A stretch of DNA of 33,112 nt from an uncultured bacterium (GCA_947643595.1 CANRWP010000036.1:1-33112); one strand, 5' to 3'. Positions 16,583 to 26,063 are shown, counted from the stretch's first letter. Program-made: numbers and translations. Notes: generated by a model not told the origin, from the sequence alone.

Positions 16583-17329
16583 TTAGAAAACAGTTTGGCT
16601 TTCCGACAAAATCTCCCAGACAGGTACCGCCGCAAACCCGGTCTCACCGTCCCCGCCCACCAGAACGCCCAGAAGTTTTCCCTGTCTGTCGAAGACTCCG
16701 CTGCCGGACATTCCGGCGTCCACCGTCCCGGTATCCTGCACGATCCCGCAAAGCATCAGTTTCTGCGCGCTCTCATACCCGTCAAACTTCATCTCTTCCT
16801 CCGCCTCTATCAGATATCCCTTCACAAAATTTCCTGCCGCACGATCCATGGAACCATAGACGACAAGCTCCTCCCCCCGCGTCAGCTCCTCTCCGCCCCG
16901 TCCGCAGGGAATCACCGCCGCCAGTTCTGCCCCGTCCTCGCCAAACAGCTCCGTCGGAATCACCGCGAAGCCCACATCGCAGTTGTCCAGGATCCGTTCC
17001 ACCCTCGCCTCATAGTAGATCCCCGCATAGCACAATACCTCGCAGGTCTCCCCGTTTTTCAGAAGATGGCCGCTGCTGATCACAGTCACCTCCTCCTCCG
17101 TGATCTCCCAGACCAGACCGCTCCCCCTGTAGTCACCGCAAAAAACCTGCAGGACGCAGGGCCGCAATTCCTGTTCCAGAACAGACCATTCCTTCTCAGC
17201 CGGGACCAAAGCCTCTATCCCATAGCTCTCTTCCTCCCCGGGCGTCCCGTCTCCACAGCCTGTACATCCTGCCGCCAGAACGCACACCGGCAGAAGCAAT
17301 TTAATTACATGTGTTATTATTCTTCTCAT
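16583..17329 (-). CDS. Trypsin-like (HtrA-fold) serine protease lipoprotein
   Basis: This 248-residue protein starts with a positively charged, hydrophobic signal segment ending in the lipobox LAAGC (Cys22), so it is probably a lipid-anchored extracytoplasmic protein. The rest looks like a single trypsin-fold domain: VISSGHLL with His87, NCDVGFAVI with Asp117 and GMSGSGVFD with Ser207, which fit a His-Asp-Ser triad in the proper order and spacing. It is shorter than HtrA/DegP and has no PDZ domain. The active-site surroundings depart from the common TAAH and GNSGG, so the substrate could be unusual or the triad degenerate. No partner gene is obvious; it stands about 100 bases upstream of the COG0523 gene, on the same strand. 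Confidence 0.75.
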   Translation of the reverse strand: MRRIITHVIKLLLPVCVLAAGCTGCGDGTPGEEESYGIEALVPAEKEWSVLEQELRPCVLQVFCGDYRGSGLVWEITEEEVTVISSGHLLKNGETCEVLCYAGIYYEARVERILDNCDVGFAVIPTELFGEDGAELAAVIPCGRGGEELTRGEELVVYGSMDRAAGNFVKGYLIEAEEEMKFDGYESAQKLMLCGIVQDTGTVDAGMSGSGVFDRQGKLLGVLVGGDGETGFAAVPVWEILSESQTVF

Positions 17330-17370
17330 ATCTTTTCCTCTTGCATCCTACCGAAACTCCTGCGTCTCAT

Positions 17371-17398
17371 ATAAAAACCCCGACAGAACACTGTCGGG
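17371..17398 (-). terminator. Rho-independent terminator of rnpB
   Basis: On the minus strand CCCGACAG and CTGTCGGG pair (17398-17391 with 17386-17379) around a four-base loop and are followed by GTTTTTAT. It lies about 13 bases beyond the 3' end of the RNase P RNA. Confidence 0.85.
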
Positions 17399-17410
17399 AT
17401 TTCTTCTCAC

Positions 17411-17772
17411 AACTTATAAGCAGACCGGTAAGCCGGGTTCTGTTCCCTGCGATGCAGGGCGATGGCCATCTATCTTGGACTGCTGTCGCCAACAGCCTCC
17501 AGCGACCCACCTGAGAACAAACCGGGCCGGTTTATCGTTCTCTGCTTGGTCTTGCTTCGGATGGGGTTTACATAGCCCCGCCTGTTGCCAGACGGACGGT
17601 AGTCTCTTACACTGCCTTTCCACCCTTACCAGCCGGAATCCGGCTGGCGGTTTGTTTCTGTTGCACTGGCCTTGGAGTCACCTCCACCGGACGTTATCCG
17701 GCATCCTGCCCTGTGAAGCCCGGACTTTCCTCACCTGCACGAGCAGGCGCGGCCATCTGGTCTGCTTATAAA
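17411..17772 (-). ncRNA. rnpB: RNase P RNA (bacterial)
   Basis: RNase P RNA is the ribozyme that cuts the 5' leader from precursor tRNAs. On the minus strand the sequence shows the conserved block GAGGAAAGTCCGGGCTTC near the 5' end, the GCAGGATGCCGG segment, AAACCCCATCCGAAGCAAGA in the middle and CAGAACCCGGCTTA near the 3' end. The outer ends ATAAGCAGACC and GGTCTGCTTAT pair to close the P1 helix, which sets the approximate limits. Total length near 360 is typical. A terminator follows at 17371-17398, and a strong promoter lies inside the upstream gene. Confidence 0.95.
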
Positions 17773-17786
17773 ATGGTTGCAAATCA

Positions 17787-18599
17787 CTATGCATTATAAA
17801 ATGATTCTTCCGTTTTTGCAAGTTCTTTTCCGTACATCCTCTTCACCACAAAGACCAGCGCGCCGAGCTGCACCGCCAGCACGATCTCCAGCGCCACGAT
17901 CGGCACAAAGTTCGACAGCACGATCGTGAGAGCGTCCACCAGGAAATGGACGCCGACCGCGGCGGCGAAATATTTCTTCTCCCCCCGCTTCACCGCCCGG
18001 TAGACCAGATAGGACAGACAGATCTGCAGTCCGATCGCGATGGCCCGCTCCACTCCCACCAGAAAAAACTGATAGCCCGGCGTTGTCCAGAACACTGACA
18101 GGCTCTGCAGAGCCAGTTCCTTTCCCGGCCCGTCCTCTATCGCGGAATAGGCGCTCTCGATCTGTCCCGAGTTGATCATCAACACCGTGATCAGATTTGT
18201 GATACACCCTACGCCGGCAATGATGATCGCCTCCGCTCCGCCGTGTCCGACCCCGTACATGATCGAACTCTCCCTGGAAAGATTTTTCTTCATCCAGGAT
18301 TTCATCGCCACGAACCGGCCGGTCTCCTCGAACACTCCTGCGGCAAGCCCTCCGTAGATGGCGTAGAGCCATATGTTTTCCTCCAGCACATCCCCCGCCA
18401 GATTCAGCGTGACGCCGTGGAGTATCTGCTCCAGAATAAGCGCAGACAGGACGAACATCAGCGCTCCGATCCCCGCCGCGCTCATCTTCGTCTTCAGCCT
18501 GATTTTTACAAAGAACAGCAGAAATATCGGCAAACCGATCGAGATGATCATCGAAAAAATAATTCCTGCTATCGCCGTCCCCGAAACCTGTTCTACCAT
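17787..18599 (-). CDS. YhfC-family putative intramembrane metalloprotease
   Basis: This 270-residue membrane protein has about seven to eight hydrophobic segments and the YhfC (PF10086) motifs: an FEETGR motif in the third helix region, then the GVGHGGAEAI motif, and a late HFLVDA. Together the conserved Glu and His residues resemble the metal site of CPBP/Abi-type intramembrane proteases, to which YhfC is related; substrate is unknown. Its coding 3' end contains the likely rnpB promoter, and the stop lies only about 15 bases from the RNA. It follows the nucleoside-kinase gene by 18 bases on the same strand and is probably co-transcribed with it. Confidence 0.8.
   Translation of the reverse strand: MVEQVSGTAIAGIIFSMIISIGLPIFLLFFVKIRLKTKMSAAGIGALMFVLSALILEQILHGVTLNLAGDVLEENIWLYAIYGGLAAGVFEETGRFVAMKSWMKKNLSRESSIMYGVGHGGAEAIIIAGVGCITNLITVLMINSGQIESAYSAIEDGPGKELALQSLSVFWTTPGYQFFLVGVERAIAIGLQICLSYLVYRAVKRGEKKYFAAAVGVHFLVDALTIVLSNFVPIVALEIVLAVQLGALVFVVKRMYGKELAKTEESFYNA
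17793..17821 (-). promoter_or_regulatory. Promoter of rnpB embedded in the 3' end of the YhfC gene
   Basis: On the minus strand TTGCAA (17821-17816) and a perfect TATAAT (17798-17793) are 17 bases apart; the TATAAT falls in the last codons of the membrane-protease gene. Initiation about seven bases further on would start the RNA some 14 bases before the P1 helix. Confidence 0.75.
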
Positions 18600-18617
18600 A
18601 CCATCATCCCCTTCTCA

Positions 18618-20270
18618 TCAAACTTTGAAACAACTTCCGCCGACGAACTCCCGGCAGACAGAATTATTCGGAATGGACGCGCTGTCCACACCGAGAAAGT
18701 AGTTGAGGAAGCGCAGCAGACGTTTCGCCTCATAATACTCCGGCTCTCCCTCCCGGATGCTGAACAAGAGCGGCTCTGCGTACTGTTTCAACACCGCCAG
18801 CTCATAGACCAGGGCCGAATTGAACATCATATCGGCCTCCTCCTGGAACGGGAAAATATTTTCTTCCTCCCCCCGTCTCACGGAGGGCCACATCTGGATC
18901 GTCCGCTTCGCGGAGGCGTTTCTTGTCCTGGCATCCCGCACGATGCGCCGCAGCAGTCTGCCGTCGGTGGTAGGTATTCTGTTGTGGTCGTCAATGTTCA
19001 GACTTGTCAATGCGCTGATATAAACTTTAAACTTGCTGTCCTCCGGCAGAGAGTAGGACATCTTCGGGTTGAGTCCGTGGATCCCCTCGATCACAAGGAT
19101 ATCCTCCTCCTCCAGCTTCATCATATGGCCATTGTACTCCCGGTGGCCGCTCATGAAATTGAAATGGGGCAGTTCCACCTCCTCCCCATCCAGCATCTTC
19201 CGCATATCGCTGTTGAACAGTTCCACATCGATCGCTCCCAGACACTCAAAATTGTAATCACCCTTCTCATCTTTCGGCGTGTCTTCCCTGTTTACAAAAT
19301 AATCGTCCAGACTGATCAGATGCGGCACTTTGCCCAGCGCACGCAGCTGTATCGAAAGTCTGTTGGCAAAGGAAGTCTTTCCGGAGGAGGAAGGTCCCGC
19401 TATCATCACAAATTTCACATGGCTGCGGCTCACCGCCTCCTTGGCGATCTCGCCGATGCGGCGCTCCTGCTCCGCCTCCTGCCAGAGAATCATCTCCTGC
19501 ATGTGATTGCCGCAGATAGCGTCATTCAGCTCTCCCACATTCTCGATCCCCACATGGGAACTCCACTCTGTCGCTTCTTTCAATGTCCGGTACAGTTTCT
19601 CCTGCGCCCGGAAAGGCTGCAGCTTTAAGGGTTCCTTCCGATCCGGCATCACAAGCATAAAGCCTTCGCCGTATGTAATCACCTGAAAATATTTTGCATA
19701 GCCGGTATGGGGGAGCATATATCCATAGTAGTAATCGTAAAATCCGTCCAGACAGTACAGATTCACCCCGGAACTTCTCCGGTAGCGGAACAGCTTCTCC
19801 TTGTCCTTCATGCCGTACTCCCGGATCAGCTTCATGCATCTCCTCATCGGATAATACTTCTTCATGATAGGCAGCCTCTGCTCCGACAGCTCTCTCATCC
19901 TCCGCTCGATATCCTGCGCCAGCTGATCGGTGACCTGGACATTGCCCGTCACCGTGCAGTAATATCCGTTGCTGACCGCAAACTCCACTTTGACCCTCTC
20001 CAGATCGTCCCGCCCCACAATATCCGTTATCGCCTTCAGAAACATCATTTTGACGGTCCTCACATAAGCTCTGTGCCCGATGGGATCCTTCAGCGTCAGA
20101 AAGGATACTGTGCAGTCTTCCTTTATCCTTTTGTGCAATTCACGCATTTTCCCGTTCGCGATGACCAGCGCGATCTGGTTGCCATACTCCTCCTGATGTC
20201 TTGAGGCCACCTCCTCAAAAACCGCGTCCTCCGCATATTCCGTCACTACTCCGTCTACTGTCACCTTCAT
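18618..20270 (-). CDS. Nucleoside kinase with TGS and tRNA-synthetase-like N-terminus
   Basis: This 550-residue fusion has an N-terminal TGS-like domain (MKVTVDGVVTEYAEDAVFEE), a region like the threonyl/alanyl-tRNA-synthetase second additional domain (residues about 60-240, including YYPMRRCMKLIREYG), and a C-terminal uridine-kinase-like P-loop domain with GPSSSGKTS at 292-300 followed by the substrate-side SLDDYFVNR and the Walker-B-like LVIEGIHGLNPK. Such fused uridine-kinase-like proteins are widespread in Clostridia; their exact substrate is not settled. AGGAGG lies ten bases before the ATG. It is preceded by nif3 and followed by the YhfC gene, all on the minus strand. Confidence 0.88.
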   Translation of the reverse strand: MKVTVDGVVTEYAEDAVFEEVASRHQEEYGNQIALVIANGKMRELHKRIKEDCTVSFLTLKDPIGHRAYVRTVKMMFLKAITDIVGRDDLERVKVEFAVSNGYYCTVTGNVQVTDQLAQDIERRMRELSEQRLPIMKKYYPMRRCMKLIREYGMKDKEKLFRYRRSSGVNLYCLDGFYDYYYGYMLPHTGYAKYFQVITYGEGFMLVMPDRKEPLKLQPFRAQEKLYRTLKEATEWSSHVGIENVGELNDAICGNHMQEMILWQEAEQERRIGEIAKEAVSRSHVKFVMIAGPSSSGKTSFANRLSIQLRALGKVPHLISLDDYFVNREDTPKDEKGDYNFECLGAIDVELFNSDMRKMLDGEEVELPHFNFMSGHREYNGHMMKLEEEDILVIEGIHGLNPKMSYSLPEDSKFKVYISALTSLNIDDHNRIPTTDGRLLRRIVRDARTRNASAKRTIQMWPSVRRGEEENIFPFQEEADMMFNSALVYELAVLKQYAEPLLFSIREGEPEYYEAKRLLRFLNYFLGVDSASIPNNSVCREFVGGSCFKV

Positions 20271-20314
20271 AAACTGCCGGCCTCCTTTCGTTTTATATAA
20301 AATCTTGTTTTAAT

Positions 20315-21097
20315 TTATGCCGTCCAGAACGGATTTTTCTCCGGGGCCGTGTGTATTGTCACACCGGACAACTTCTTCTTACAGTATTCCTCCATGCAGG
20401 GAACAAATATCTTCTCCAGTCCGTAATGCCCCGCATCGATGATCGCAAGCCCCTGCTCCACCGCGTCGATCCCCTCATGGTGATCAATATCACCCGTTAT
20501 CAAAACATCGGCACCCAGCCTCACCGCATCCTCTATACAGCCTTTTCCGGATCCCGGGCAGACCGCCGCCATCACAATGGTCTCCGCCGGCATTCCATAT
20601 ACCTTTACCTGCTCTATTTTGCAGCGGATCTTCACATATTCCGCGCACTCCGCCAGCGTCATAGGCGTTGGCAGAATTCCCGCTCTGCCGATCCCCTCCT
20701 TCGATATCTCGTCCTCATAGGTCACGGACAACACCTTCCGATCCTCCAGTCCGAGCTGCTCCGCCACCGCGTCCGCCATCCCCATCACATCAAAATTGGT
20801 GTGCATCGCATAACAGCAGATCTTATGTTCCGCCAGCGTCAGTATCTTATCCCCGATAAAATCCCTCCCCGAAACCTGTTTCATCGGTTTAAATATTATG
20901 GGATGGTGTGTCAGCAGCAGATCGGCATGAAGTCTCACCGCCTCCTCTATCACTTCCCTCGTGGCGTCCAGGGCAATATAGACGGAGGATATTTCCTTCT
21001 CCTCCCTGCCGCACAACAGTCCCACATTATCCCAGCTCTCCGCAAACGATCCCGGGGAAACCTCCTCCAGATATTCTATGATCTCACAGCATTTCAT
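20315..21097 (-). CDS. Nif3-like dinuclear metal-centre protein (YqfO family)
   Basis: This 260-residue protein is a Nif3/DUF34-family protein, which forms hexamers with two metal ions per subunit; function is debated. The metal-site His residues appear in LLLTHHPIIFKP, YAMHTNFD and late in DAGHYGLEK; ESWDNVGLLCG near the N-terminus is diagnostic. It lacks the CutA-like insert of longer members. The start at 21097 is set by GAGGAGGT five bases upstream, and the ATG overlaps the trmK stop (ATGA); a longer upstream frame is shadow. The trmK-nif3 pair is a conserved Firmicute arrangement downstream of rpoD. Confidence 0.92.
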   Translation of the reverse strand: MKCCEIIEYLEEVSPGSFAESWDNVGLLCGREEKEISSVYIALDATREVIEEAVRLHADLLLTHHPIIFKPMKQVSGRDFIGDKILTLAEHKICCYAMHTNFDVMGMADAVAEQLGLEDRKVLSVTYEDEISKEGIGRAGILPTPMTLAECAEYVKIRCKIEQVKVYGMPAETIVMAAVCPGSGKGCIEDAVRLGADVLITGDIDHHEGIDAVEQGLAIIDAGHYGLEKIFVPCMEEYCKKKLSGVTIHTAPEKNPFWTA

Positions 21098-21840
21098 ACT
21101 GCACCTCCTCTGTCCGTATCCATTCTTCTCCGCACATCCCGTATCCGGCGCAGTTCTTCCTCCACCTGATCCCGTCTGTTCGGGTATGTTAAAACTTCTT
21201 TTAATATTTTGTTCTGCAGTTCCTCCCACCAATCCAGATAAGTGAGAAGAACCGGATTCCGCTCTCTGATCAGGCAGGGACCGAATTCGTCTTCCAGACT
21301 TTCCAGGTATGCGTTCTTCTCCGCATCAAGCAACGCCTCCCCCCCGGCATTTACAGCCTCCGCCAGCATCATCGGATAAAACTTTCCGTCCTCCAGAACC
21401 ATATCCTCCCTCCGGATGACAAATCCCTTCTTTCGCAGATATCCGCGCACACAGGAAAGCTCCGACTGGGGCTGCAAAATCAGATAGCGCAGGCTTTGCC
21501 GCTTTTCCGGATAGTCCTCCAGAATCTTCACGATCAGCCTGCCGCCCATCCCCGCGGCGATCATACACTCGACTTCCCCGGCCGCCAGTTTTTCCAGCCC
21601 GTCCGACAGTCTTGTCTCTATGTACGCGGAAAGACCGGCGCCTTCTATGTGCTCTCTCGCCCGGGAGAGCGGTCCCTCGTTGATATCCGTCGCGATCACT
21701 CTGGGGCAGATATGTTCCTGTACCAGATAGATCGCCACAAACCCGTGGTCACAGCCGATATCACAGGCGGTCGCTCCCCCCGGCACCAGCCCTGCCACCG
21801 CCGCCATTCTGTTGGATAAATGAATTTTCTGTCTGACCAT
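21094..21840 (-). CDS. trmK: tRNA (adenine-22, N1)-methyltransferase
   Basis: TrmK methylates A22 in the D-arm of certain tRNAs using S-adenosylmethionine. The 248-residue protein has the class I methyltransferase motif CDIGCDHGFVAIYL, the adjacent strand ATDINEGPLSRA, the AAGMGGRLIV segment and the ILQPQSE strand, all typical of TrmK. Its C-terminal helical region (IRERNPVLLTYLDWWEEL onward) is the expected coiled-coil tail. Its ATG shares one base with the rpoD stop (TGATG), indicating coupled translation, and its stop overlaps the nif3 start by four bases. Confidence 0.94.
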   Translation of the reverse strand: MVRQKIHLSNRMAAVAGLVPGGATACDIGCDHGFVAIYLVQEHICPRVIATDINEGPLSRAREHIEGAGLSAYIETRLSDGLEKLAAGEVECMIAAGMGGRLIVKILEDYPEKRQSLRYLILQPQSELSCVRGYLRKKGFVIRREDMVLEDGKFYPMMLAEAVNAGGEALLDAEKNAYLESLEDEFGPCLIRERNPVLLTYLDWWEELQNKILKEVLTYPNRRDQVEEELRRIRDVRRRMDTDRGGAV

Positions 21841-23069
21841 CAGTTCAAATAATCTTTCAGTTTGCGGCTTCTGCTGGGATGGCGGAGTTTCCTCAGGGCT
21901 TTCGCCTCGATCTGACGGATCCTCTCCCTCGTCACGTTGAACTCCTTGCCCACTTCCTCCAGCGTTCTCGCCCTGCCGTCATCCAGCCCGAATCGCAGAC
22001 GAAGCACTTTCTGCTCCCTCTCCGTCAATGTGCTGAGCACTTCCACAAGCTGTTCCTTCAACAGCGTAAAGGCGGCCGCCTCCGCCGGGACCGGCACATT
22101 GTCGTCCTGGATGAAGTCCCCGAGATGGCTGTCCTCCTCCTCGCCGATGGGCGTCTCCAACGACACCGGCTCCTGAGATATCTTGGAGATCTCCCGCACT
22201 CTCTCCACCGGAATATCCATCTTTTCCGCGATCTCCTCCGGCAGCGGCTCCCTCCCCAGTTCCTGGAGAAGCTGCCTGTTCACGCGGATCAGCTTGTTGA
22301 TCGTCTCCACCATGTGTACCGGGATCCGGATCGTCCGCGCCTGGTCCGCAATCGCCCTCGTGATCGCCTGACGGATCCACCAGGTCGCATAGGTGGAAAA
22401 TTTGTACCCCTTCCTGTAGTCAAATTTTTCCACGGCCTTGATCAGCCCCAGATTGCCCTCCTGAATCAGATCCAGGAACAGCATGCCTCTCCCCACATAA
22501 CGCTTCGCGATGGAGACCACCAGCCGGAGATTCGCTTCCGCCAGCCTCTGCTTCGCGTCCTCCCCGTCCGCTATCACGTACCCGAGTTCCTTCTTCTCCT
22601 TCTCCAGGGTCTCTCTCTCTTCGCCCTCCGCGGTCTCCAGCATGAGATCCATATCTTTCAGCTTTTCTTCCGCGGCCGCGCCGTCCTCAATCTTTTTGGC
22701 GAATTCGATCTCCTCCTCCGCGGAAAGCAGAGGCACCTTTCCGATCTCCTTCAAATACATTCTGACCGGATCTTCAATGCTGACGCCGTCGGGAACAGAG
22801 AGGTCAATATTCTCCACATCCACCTCGTCCTCCTCCGACAGATTGATCTCCTCGTCGTCCAGATCGGCCTCCACCGGAATCTCCACATTGCAGACAATAC
22901 CGTTGCTCTCCAGAATTTCCAGCACCTTGTCAAACTGCTCCTCCTCGATGGGCAGATCGCGAAAGGCGTCGCCTACATCGGAGTAGTCCAGTACATTCTT
23001 TTTCTTTTTGGCAAGATTCAAAAGTTCCTTTATCTTCTCGTCAAATTTTACTTTTGTGTTTTCATCCAT
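21840..23069 (-). CDS. rpoD: Primary RNA polymerase sigma factor RpoD (SigA)
   Basis: This is the housekeeping sigma factor. The 409-residue protein has an acidic N-terminal region, region 1.2 ([20 protein letters not shown]), region 2 ([20 protein letters not shown], then [20 protein letters not shown]), region 3 and the region 4 helix-turn-helix ([20 protein letters not shown]) ending in [14 protein letters not shown]. These last segments are nearly invariant among SigA proteins. The ATG at 23069 is chosen over an open extension of 32 codons that would overlap dnaG; GGAAGG precedes it. It follows dnaG by 40 bases and couples to trmK. This is the Firmicute macromolecular-synthesis operon pattern. 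Confidence 0.97.
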   Translation of the reverse strand: MDENTKVKFDEKIKELLNLAKKKKNVLDYSDVGDAFRDLPIEEEQFDKVLEILESNGIVCNVEIPVEADLDDEEINLSEEDEVDVENIDLSVPDGVSIEDPVRMYLKEIGKVPLLSAEEEIEFAKKIEDGAAAEEKLKDMDLMLETAEGEERETLEKEKKELGYVIADGEDAKQRLAEANLRLVVSIAKRYVGRGMLFLDLIQEGNLGLIKAVEKFDYRKGYKFSTYATWWIRQAITRAIADQARTIRIPVHMVETINKLIRVNRQLLQELGREPLPEEIAEKMDIPVERVREISKISQEPVSLETPIGEEEDSHLGDFIQDDNVPVPAEAAAFTLLKEQLVEVLSTLTEREQKVLRLRFGLDDGRARTLEEVGKEFNVTRERIRQIEAKALRKLRHPSRSRKLKDYLN

Positions 23070-23109
23070 ATAACTTCCATCCTTCCTGCTATAAACAGTA
23101 ATATACTCC

Positions 23110-24882
23110 CTAATCAAGAGAAATATGCATTTTGTTAAGTTCTTCCAGCGCTTTTTTGCCCGCAATCACCTGATTTAGCGCTGAAATGTCTGTTCCCAAC
23201 CTCTGAGAATAGTATTCGTAGCTGTTTCGCTTCACATTGCAGACGATATCGTGCAGCGCCTGCTCCGCGTCGCTCTTTTTCTCGATCTTTCCGATGCTTG
23301 TATGAAAGAGTCCGGCCACCTCCTTTTTCTGCTCCTCCTCCGGGAACAGATCCATCATGCCCGCCGGGTCCACTTTCCCTTCCTCCAGCTCCGCGAAAAG
23401 CCTCTCTGCCACCTTTTTATAGAGCTCATCGAAGAAATCTTCCGGTGTGATATATTCCCTGATCTTCGGATAAATATCCGGCCTGTCCGCCAGCCATGTG
23501 ATCAAAAGCCTCTGCGCTTTTTTCGCGCTGTCCTCCGGCGTCCTCTTCGACTGGATACCGGATTTCGGCCTCTCAAGCGGCTTTAACAGACCGATCTGGG
23601 ACGCCGCGGAATTTACCAGCTTCCGCAGATTCTCATGGCCGATATGGTACTTTTCCGCTATCGCTTCCATATAATTGGCCCGCTCCGCCTCCTCCGAAAA
23701 ATTGCAGAGCTTTTTGGCTATCTCCCGGTGGAATTTTGTCTTTCCCGCCGGATCTTTCAGGTCAAACTCCCCGGACAGGATGCGGATCTCAAAGAAAAAG
23801 CTGTTTTCCGCCTCCGTAAGCCGTCTCTCAAAGGCCTCCGCCCCCTCAGCCTTGATAAATTCATCCGGGTCCTTGTAGGGGGCAAAGCTTATGACCCGGC
23901 CGGTCAGTCCTGCCTCCCGCAAAATTCCTATCGCCCGCAGCGCCGCTTTCACACCGGCCCCGTCCGAATCGTAGGCTAACAGCACTTCCTCCGCATAGCG
24001 TTTGAGGAGAGAGGCCTGTCCCGGCGTAAAAGCCGTCCCGAGGGAGGCCACCGCCTGTGTGAAGCCCGCCTGGTGCATCGTGATCACGTCCATGTAACCC
24101 TCGCACAGGATAAACTGATTCTTTCTGGAACTTCTGGCAAAATTCAGCCCGTAGAGATTTCTGCTCTTGTCGAATACCGGCGTCTCCGGTGAATTCAGAT
24201 ACTTGGGCGTTCCCTCCCCCATCACCCGGCCGCCGAAGCCGATGACGCGGTGGTTCATATCCTGTATGGGAAATATGACCCGATTCCAGAATTTGTCGTG
24301 GAGACCGAAGCGCTCATCGAAGGCGGCCAATCCCGCCTCCTTGATCAGCTCGTCCTGGAATCCCTTCCGTATCAAATATTTTGACAGATCGTCGCTGGTC
24401 TTGTTCGCAAATCCAAGCCCGAATTTATGTAGAGTCTCCTCGCTGAGCTTCCGGTTTCTCAGATAGGCAAGCCCCTGTCCGCCGTGCGGCGCGCGGAGCT
24501 GATAATAAAAGTATTTCGCCGCCTCCTTGTTGACGGCCAACAACTTTGCCCGATGGCTTTCCTGCCGCTTTGCCTGCTCCGAGTACTCCGGCTCCGGCAG
24601 TTTGATCCCCGCTCTGTCCGCCAGCATCTTCACCGCCTCCTGAAAGGAAGCGTTCTCATACTGCTGCAGAAACATGATCACATCCCCTCCCGCCCCGCAG
24701 CCAAAGCAGTAGTACATCTGCTTTGCCTGAGACACCGAAAAGGACGGCGATTTTTCGTTGTGAAAAGGACAGAGCCCGAAATGGCTTGCTCCCTTTTTCT
24801 GTAAATGCACATAGCCGGAAATCACATCCACAATGTTATTTCTCGCTCTGATTTCTTCTATTACTTCCTGCGGATAGAACAT
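23110..24882 (-). CDS. dnaG: DNA primase
   Basis: Primase makes the RNA primers for DNA replication at the fork. The 590-residue protein shows the N-terminal zinc ribbon (CPFH and CFGCGAGG with Cys38, His41, Cys59, Cys62), the catalytic core with the TOPRIM motif LCEGYMDVI and the LAYDSDGAG metal site, and a C-terminal helical region that binds the replicative helicase. AGGAGG stands before the ATG at 24882, spaced five bases; the frame is open 14 codons further but without a ribosome site. It lies 29 bases after dgt and 40 before rpoD. The length is normal. Confidence 0.96.
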   Translation of the reverse strand: MFYPQEVIEEIRARNNIVDVISGYVHLQKKGASHFGLCPFHNEKSPSFSVSQAKQMYYCFGCGAGGDVIMFLQQYENASFQEAVKMLADRAGIKLPEPEYSEQAKRQESHRAKLLAVNKEAAKYFYYQLRAPHGGQGLAYLRNRKLSEETLHKFGLGFANKTSDDLSKYLIRKGFQDELIKEAGLAAFDERFGLHDKFWNRVIFPIQDMNHRVIGFGGRVMGEGTPKYLNSPETPVFDKSRNLYGLNFARSSRKNQFILCEGYMDVITMHQAGFTQAVASLGTAFTPGQASLLKRYAEEVLLAYDSDGAGVKAALRAIGILREAGLTGRVISFAPYKDPDEFIKAEGAEAFERRLTEAENSFFFEIRILSGEFDLKDPAGKTKFHREIAKKLCNFSEEAERANYMEAIAEKYHIGHENLRKLVNSAASQIGLLKPLERPKSGIQSKRTPEDSAKKAQRLLITWLADRPDIYPKIREYITPEDFFDELYKKVAERLFAELEEGKVDPAGMMDLFPEEEQKKEVAGLFHTSIGKIEKKSDAEQALHDIVCNVKRNSYEYYSQRLGTDISALNQVIAGKKALEELNKMHISLD

Positions 24883-24911
24883 ACCCGCCTCCTTTATTCT
24901 TAGTACCGTGA

Positions 24912-25916
24912 TCAGCCGTGCCACGACGCAGGCACATAGATCTCCTCAAATTTGGCGATGGCATAGCGGTCCGTCATGGCGCTGATATGGTCGCACACCA
25001 CACGCTCCAGGGGCTCTCCTTTTTCGAGCAGCATCCGCATCTCATCCGGGAGGACATCCCTGTGTCTGCAGAAGTAATCGTACAGCGTCTCCACCAGCAT
25101 CACGGCCTTCCCCTCTTCGCTCTTGGCCTTCGGGTTTATATAGACCCGCTCGAACATAAACTGCCTGAGCCGTTTCAGCGCGCCCTCCACCGGCTCCGAC
25201 ATGACGATAGCGTTCCTCCCGCTGCTGTTCGACACGATATCGTGGATGAAATGATCGATCCACTCCGCGGAATCATAGCCGATCACGTCGCCGATCTCTC
25301 CCGGCACATCGTTTTGCGTCAGAATCCCGGCCCGTATCGCGTCGTCCATGTCGTGATGGATATAGGCGATCTTGTCGGAAAACCGCACCACCTGTCCCTC
25401 CAGCGTGGAGGGCGTCCCTCTGGTCTGATGGTGCAGGATGCCGTCCCGCACCTCCACGGTCAGGTTCAGTCCCTGTCCCCCCTTTTCCAGAAGCTCTACG
25501 GTCCGCACGCTCTGCACATTGTGTGCAAAACCAAGGGGACAGACATTGTTTAACGCCCGCTCCCCGGCGTGCCCAAAGGGCGTATGCCCCAGATCGTGTC
25601 CCAGCGCGATCGCCTCCGCCAGCTCCTCGTTGAGCCGCAGCGCCTTCGCTATGGTTCTGGCATTCTGGGAGACCTCCAGCGTGTGGGTCAGCCTGGTTCT
25701 GTAGTGGTCGCCGTCCGGTGTCAGAAAAACCTGCGTTTTATCTTTCAGTCTGCGGAACGATTTGCTATGTAGAATGCGGTCTCTGTCCCTCTGAAAGACG
25801 GGTCGGATATCGCACTCTTCCTCCGCCCTGTCCCTGCCCTTCGAATCCGCGCTATGACAGGCGTAGGGGCTCAAATAGTCTTCTTCCCGCTTCTCCAGCC
25901 TCTCCCGTATCAGCAT
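24912..25916 (-). CDS. dgt: Deoxyguanosinetriphosphate triphosphohydrolase-like protein
   Basis: Dgt-type HD enzymes hydrolyse dNTPs to deoxynucleosides and triphosphate and so affect dNTP pools. The 334-residue protein has the metal motif RTRLTHTLEVSQ (His78), GHDLGHTPFGHAGE (His107, Asp108) and a late Asp in RFSDKIAYIHHD, the complete HD set. Length and order match the short Firmicute version. Only a weak GGGGGA precedes the ATG, and a TATAAT lies at 25962-25957 without a convincing -35. It is the first gene of dgt-dnaG-rpoD-trmK-nif3, a common clostridial order, so a role in matching nucleotide supply to replication is plausible. Confidence 0.92.
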   Translation of the reverse strand: MLIRERLEKREEDYLSPYACHSADSKGRDRAEEECDIRPVFQRDRDRILHSKSFRRLKDKTQVFLTPDGDHYRTRLTHTLEVSQNARTIAKALRLNEELAEAIALGHDLGHTPFGHAGERALNNVCPLGFAHNVQSVRTVELLEKGGQGLNLTVEVRDGILHHQTRGTPSTLEGQVVRFSDKIAYIHHDMDDAIRAGILTQNDVPGEIGDVIGYDSAEWIDHFIHDIVSNSSGRNAIVMSEPVEGALKRLRQFMFERVYINPKAKSEEGKAVMLVETLYDYFCRHRDVLPDEMRMLLEKGEPLERVVCDHISAMTDRYAIAKFEEIYVPASWHG

Positions 25917-26036
25917 GATCTATCCCCCGAAATCGTCATGACATCACTTTCACTATATTATATATTCTGCGAATTTCTCCCATTTCCTTTTTTATTTGTC
26001 CTACAAATTTTTTCATTTTTTTCTGCGATTCCCTCT

Positions 26037-26063
26037 TAAGTTTTCTCTTTTTCCTGCCGAAAT
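26037..26063 (+). promoter_or_regulatory. Sigma-D (FliA/sigma-28)-like promoter of the 128-aa protein gene
   Basis: TAAG (26037-26040) and GCCGAAAT (26056-26063) are 15 bases apart, close to the motility sigma pattern TAAA-N15-GCCGATAT (three of four and seven of eight). A separate TATAAT at 26081-26086 lacks a -35. The match is by eye and could be chance. Confidence 0.45.

Noticed and set aside
17414..17771. Open frames on both strands across the RNase P RNA
   Set aside because: The region is explained by conserved RNase P RNA blocks and a closing P1 helix; the frames have no protein features.
18243..19628. Long plus-strand open frame opposite the nucleoside kinase and YhfC genes
   Set aside because: Same pattern as above: it spans two supported minus-strand genes and has no domain or ribosome site.
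21879..23138. Plus-strand open frame of 419 codons opposite rpoD
   Set aside because: Shadow of a nearly invariant sigma-factor gene; composition is unlike a real protein.
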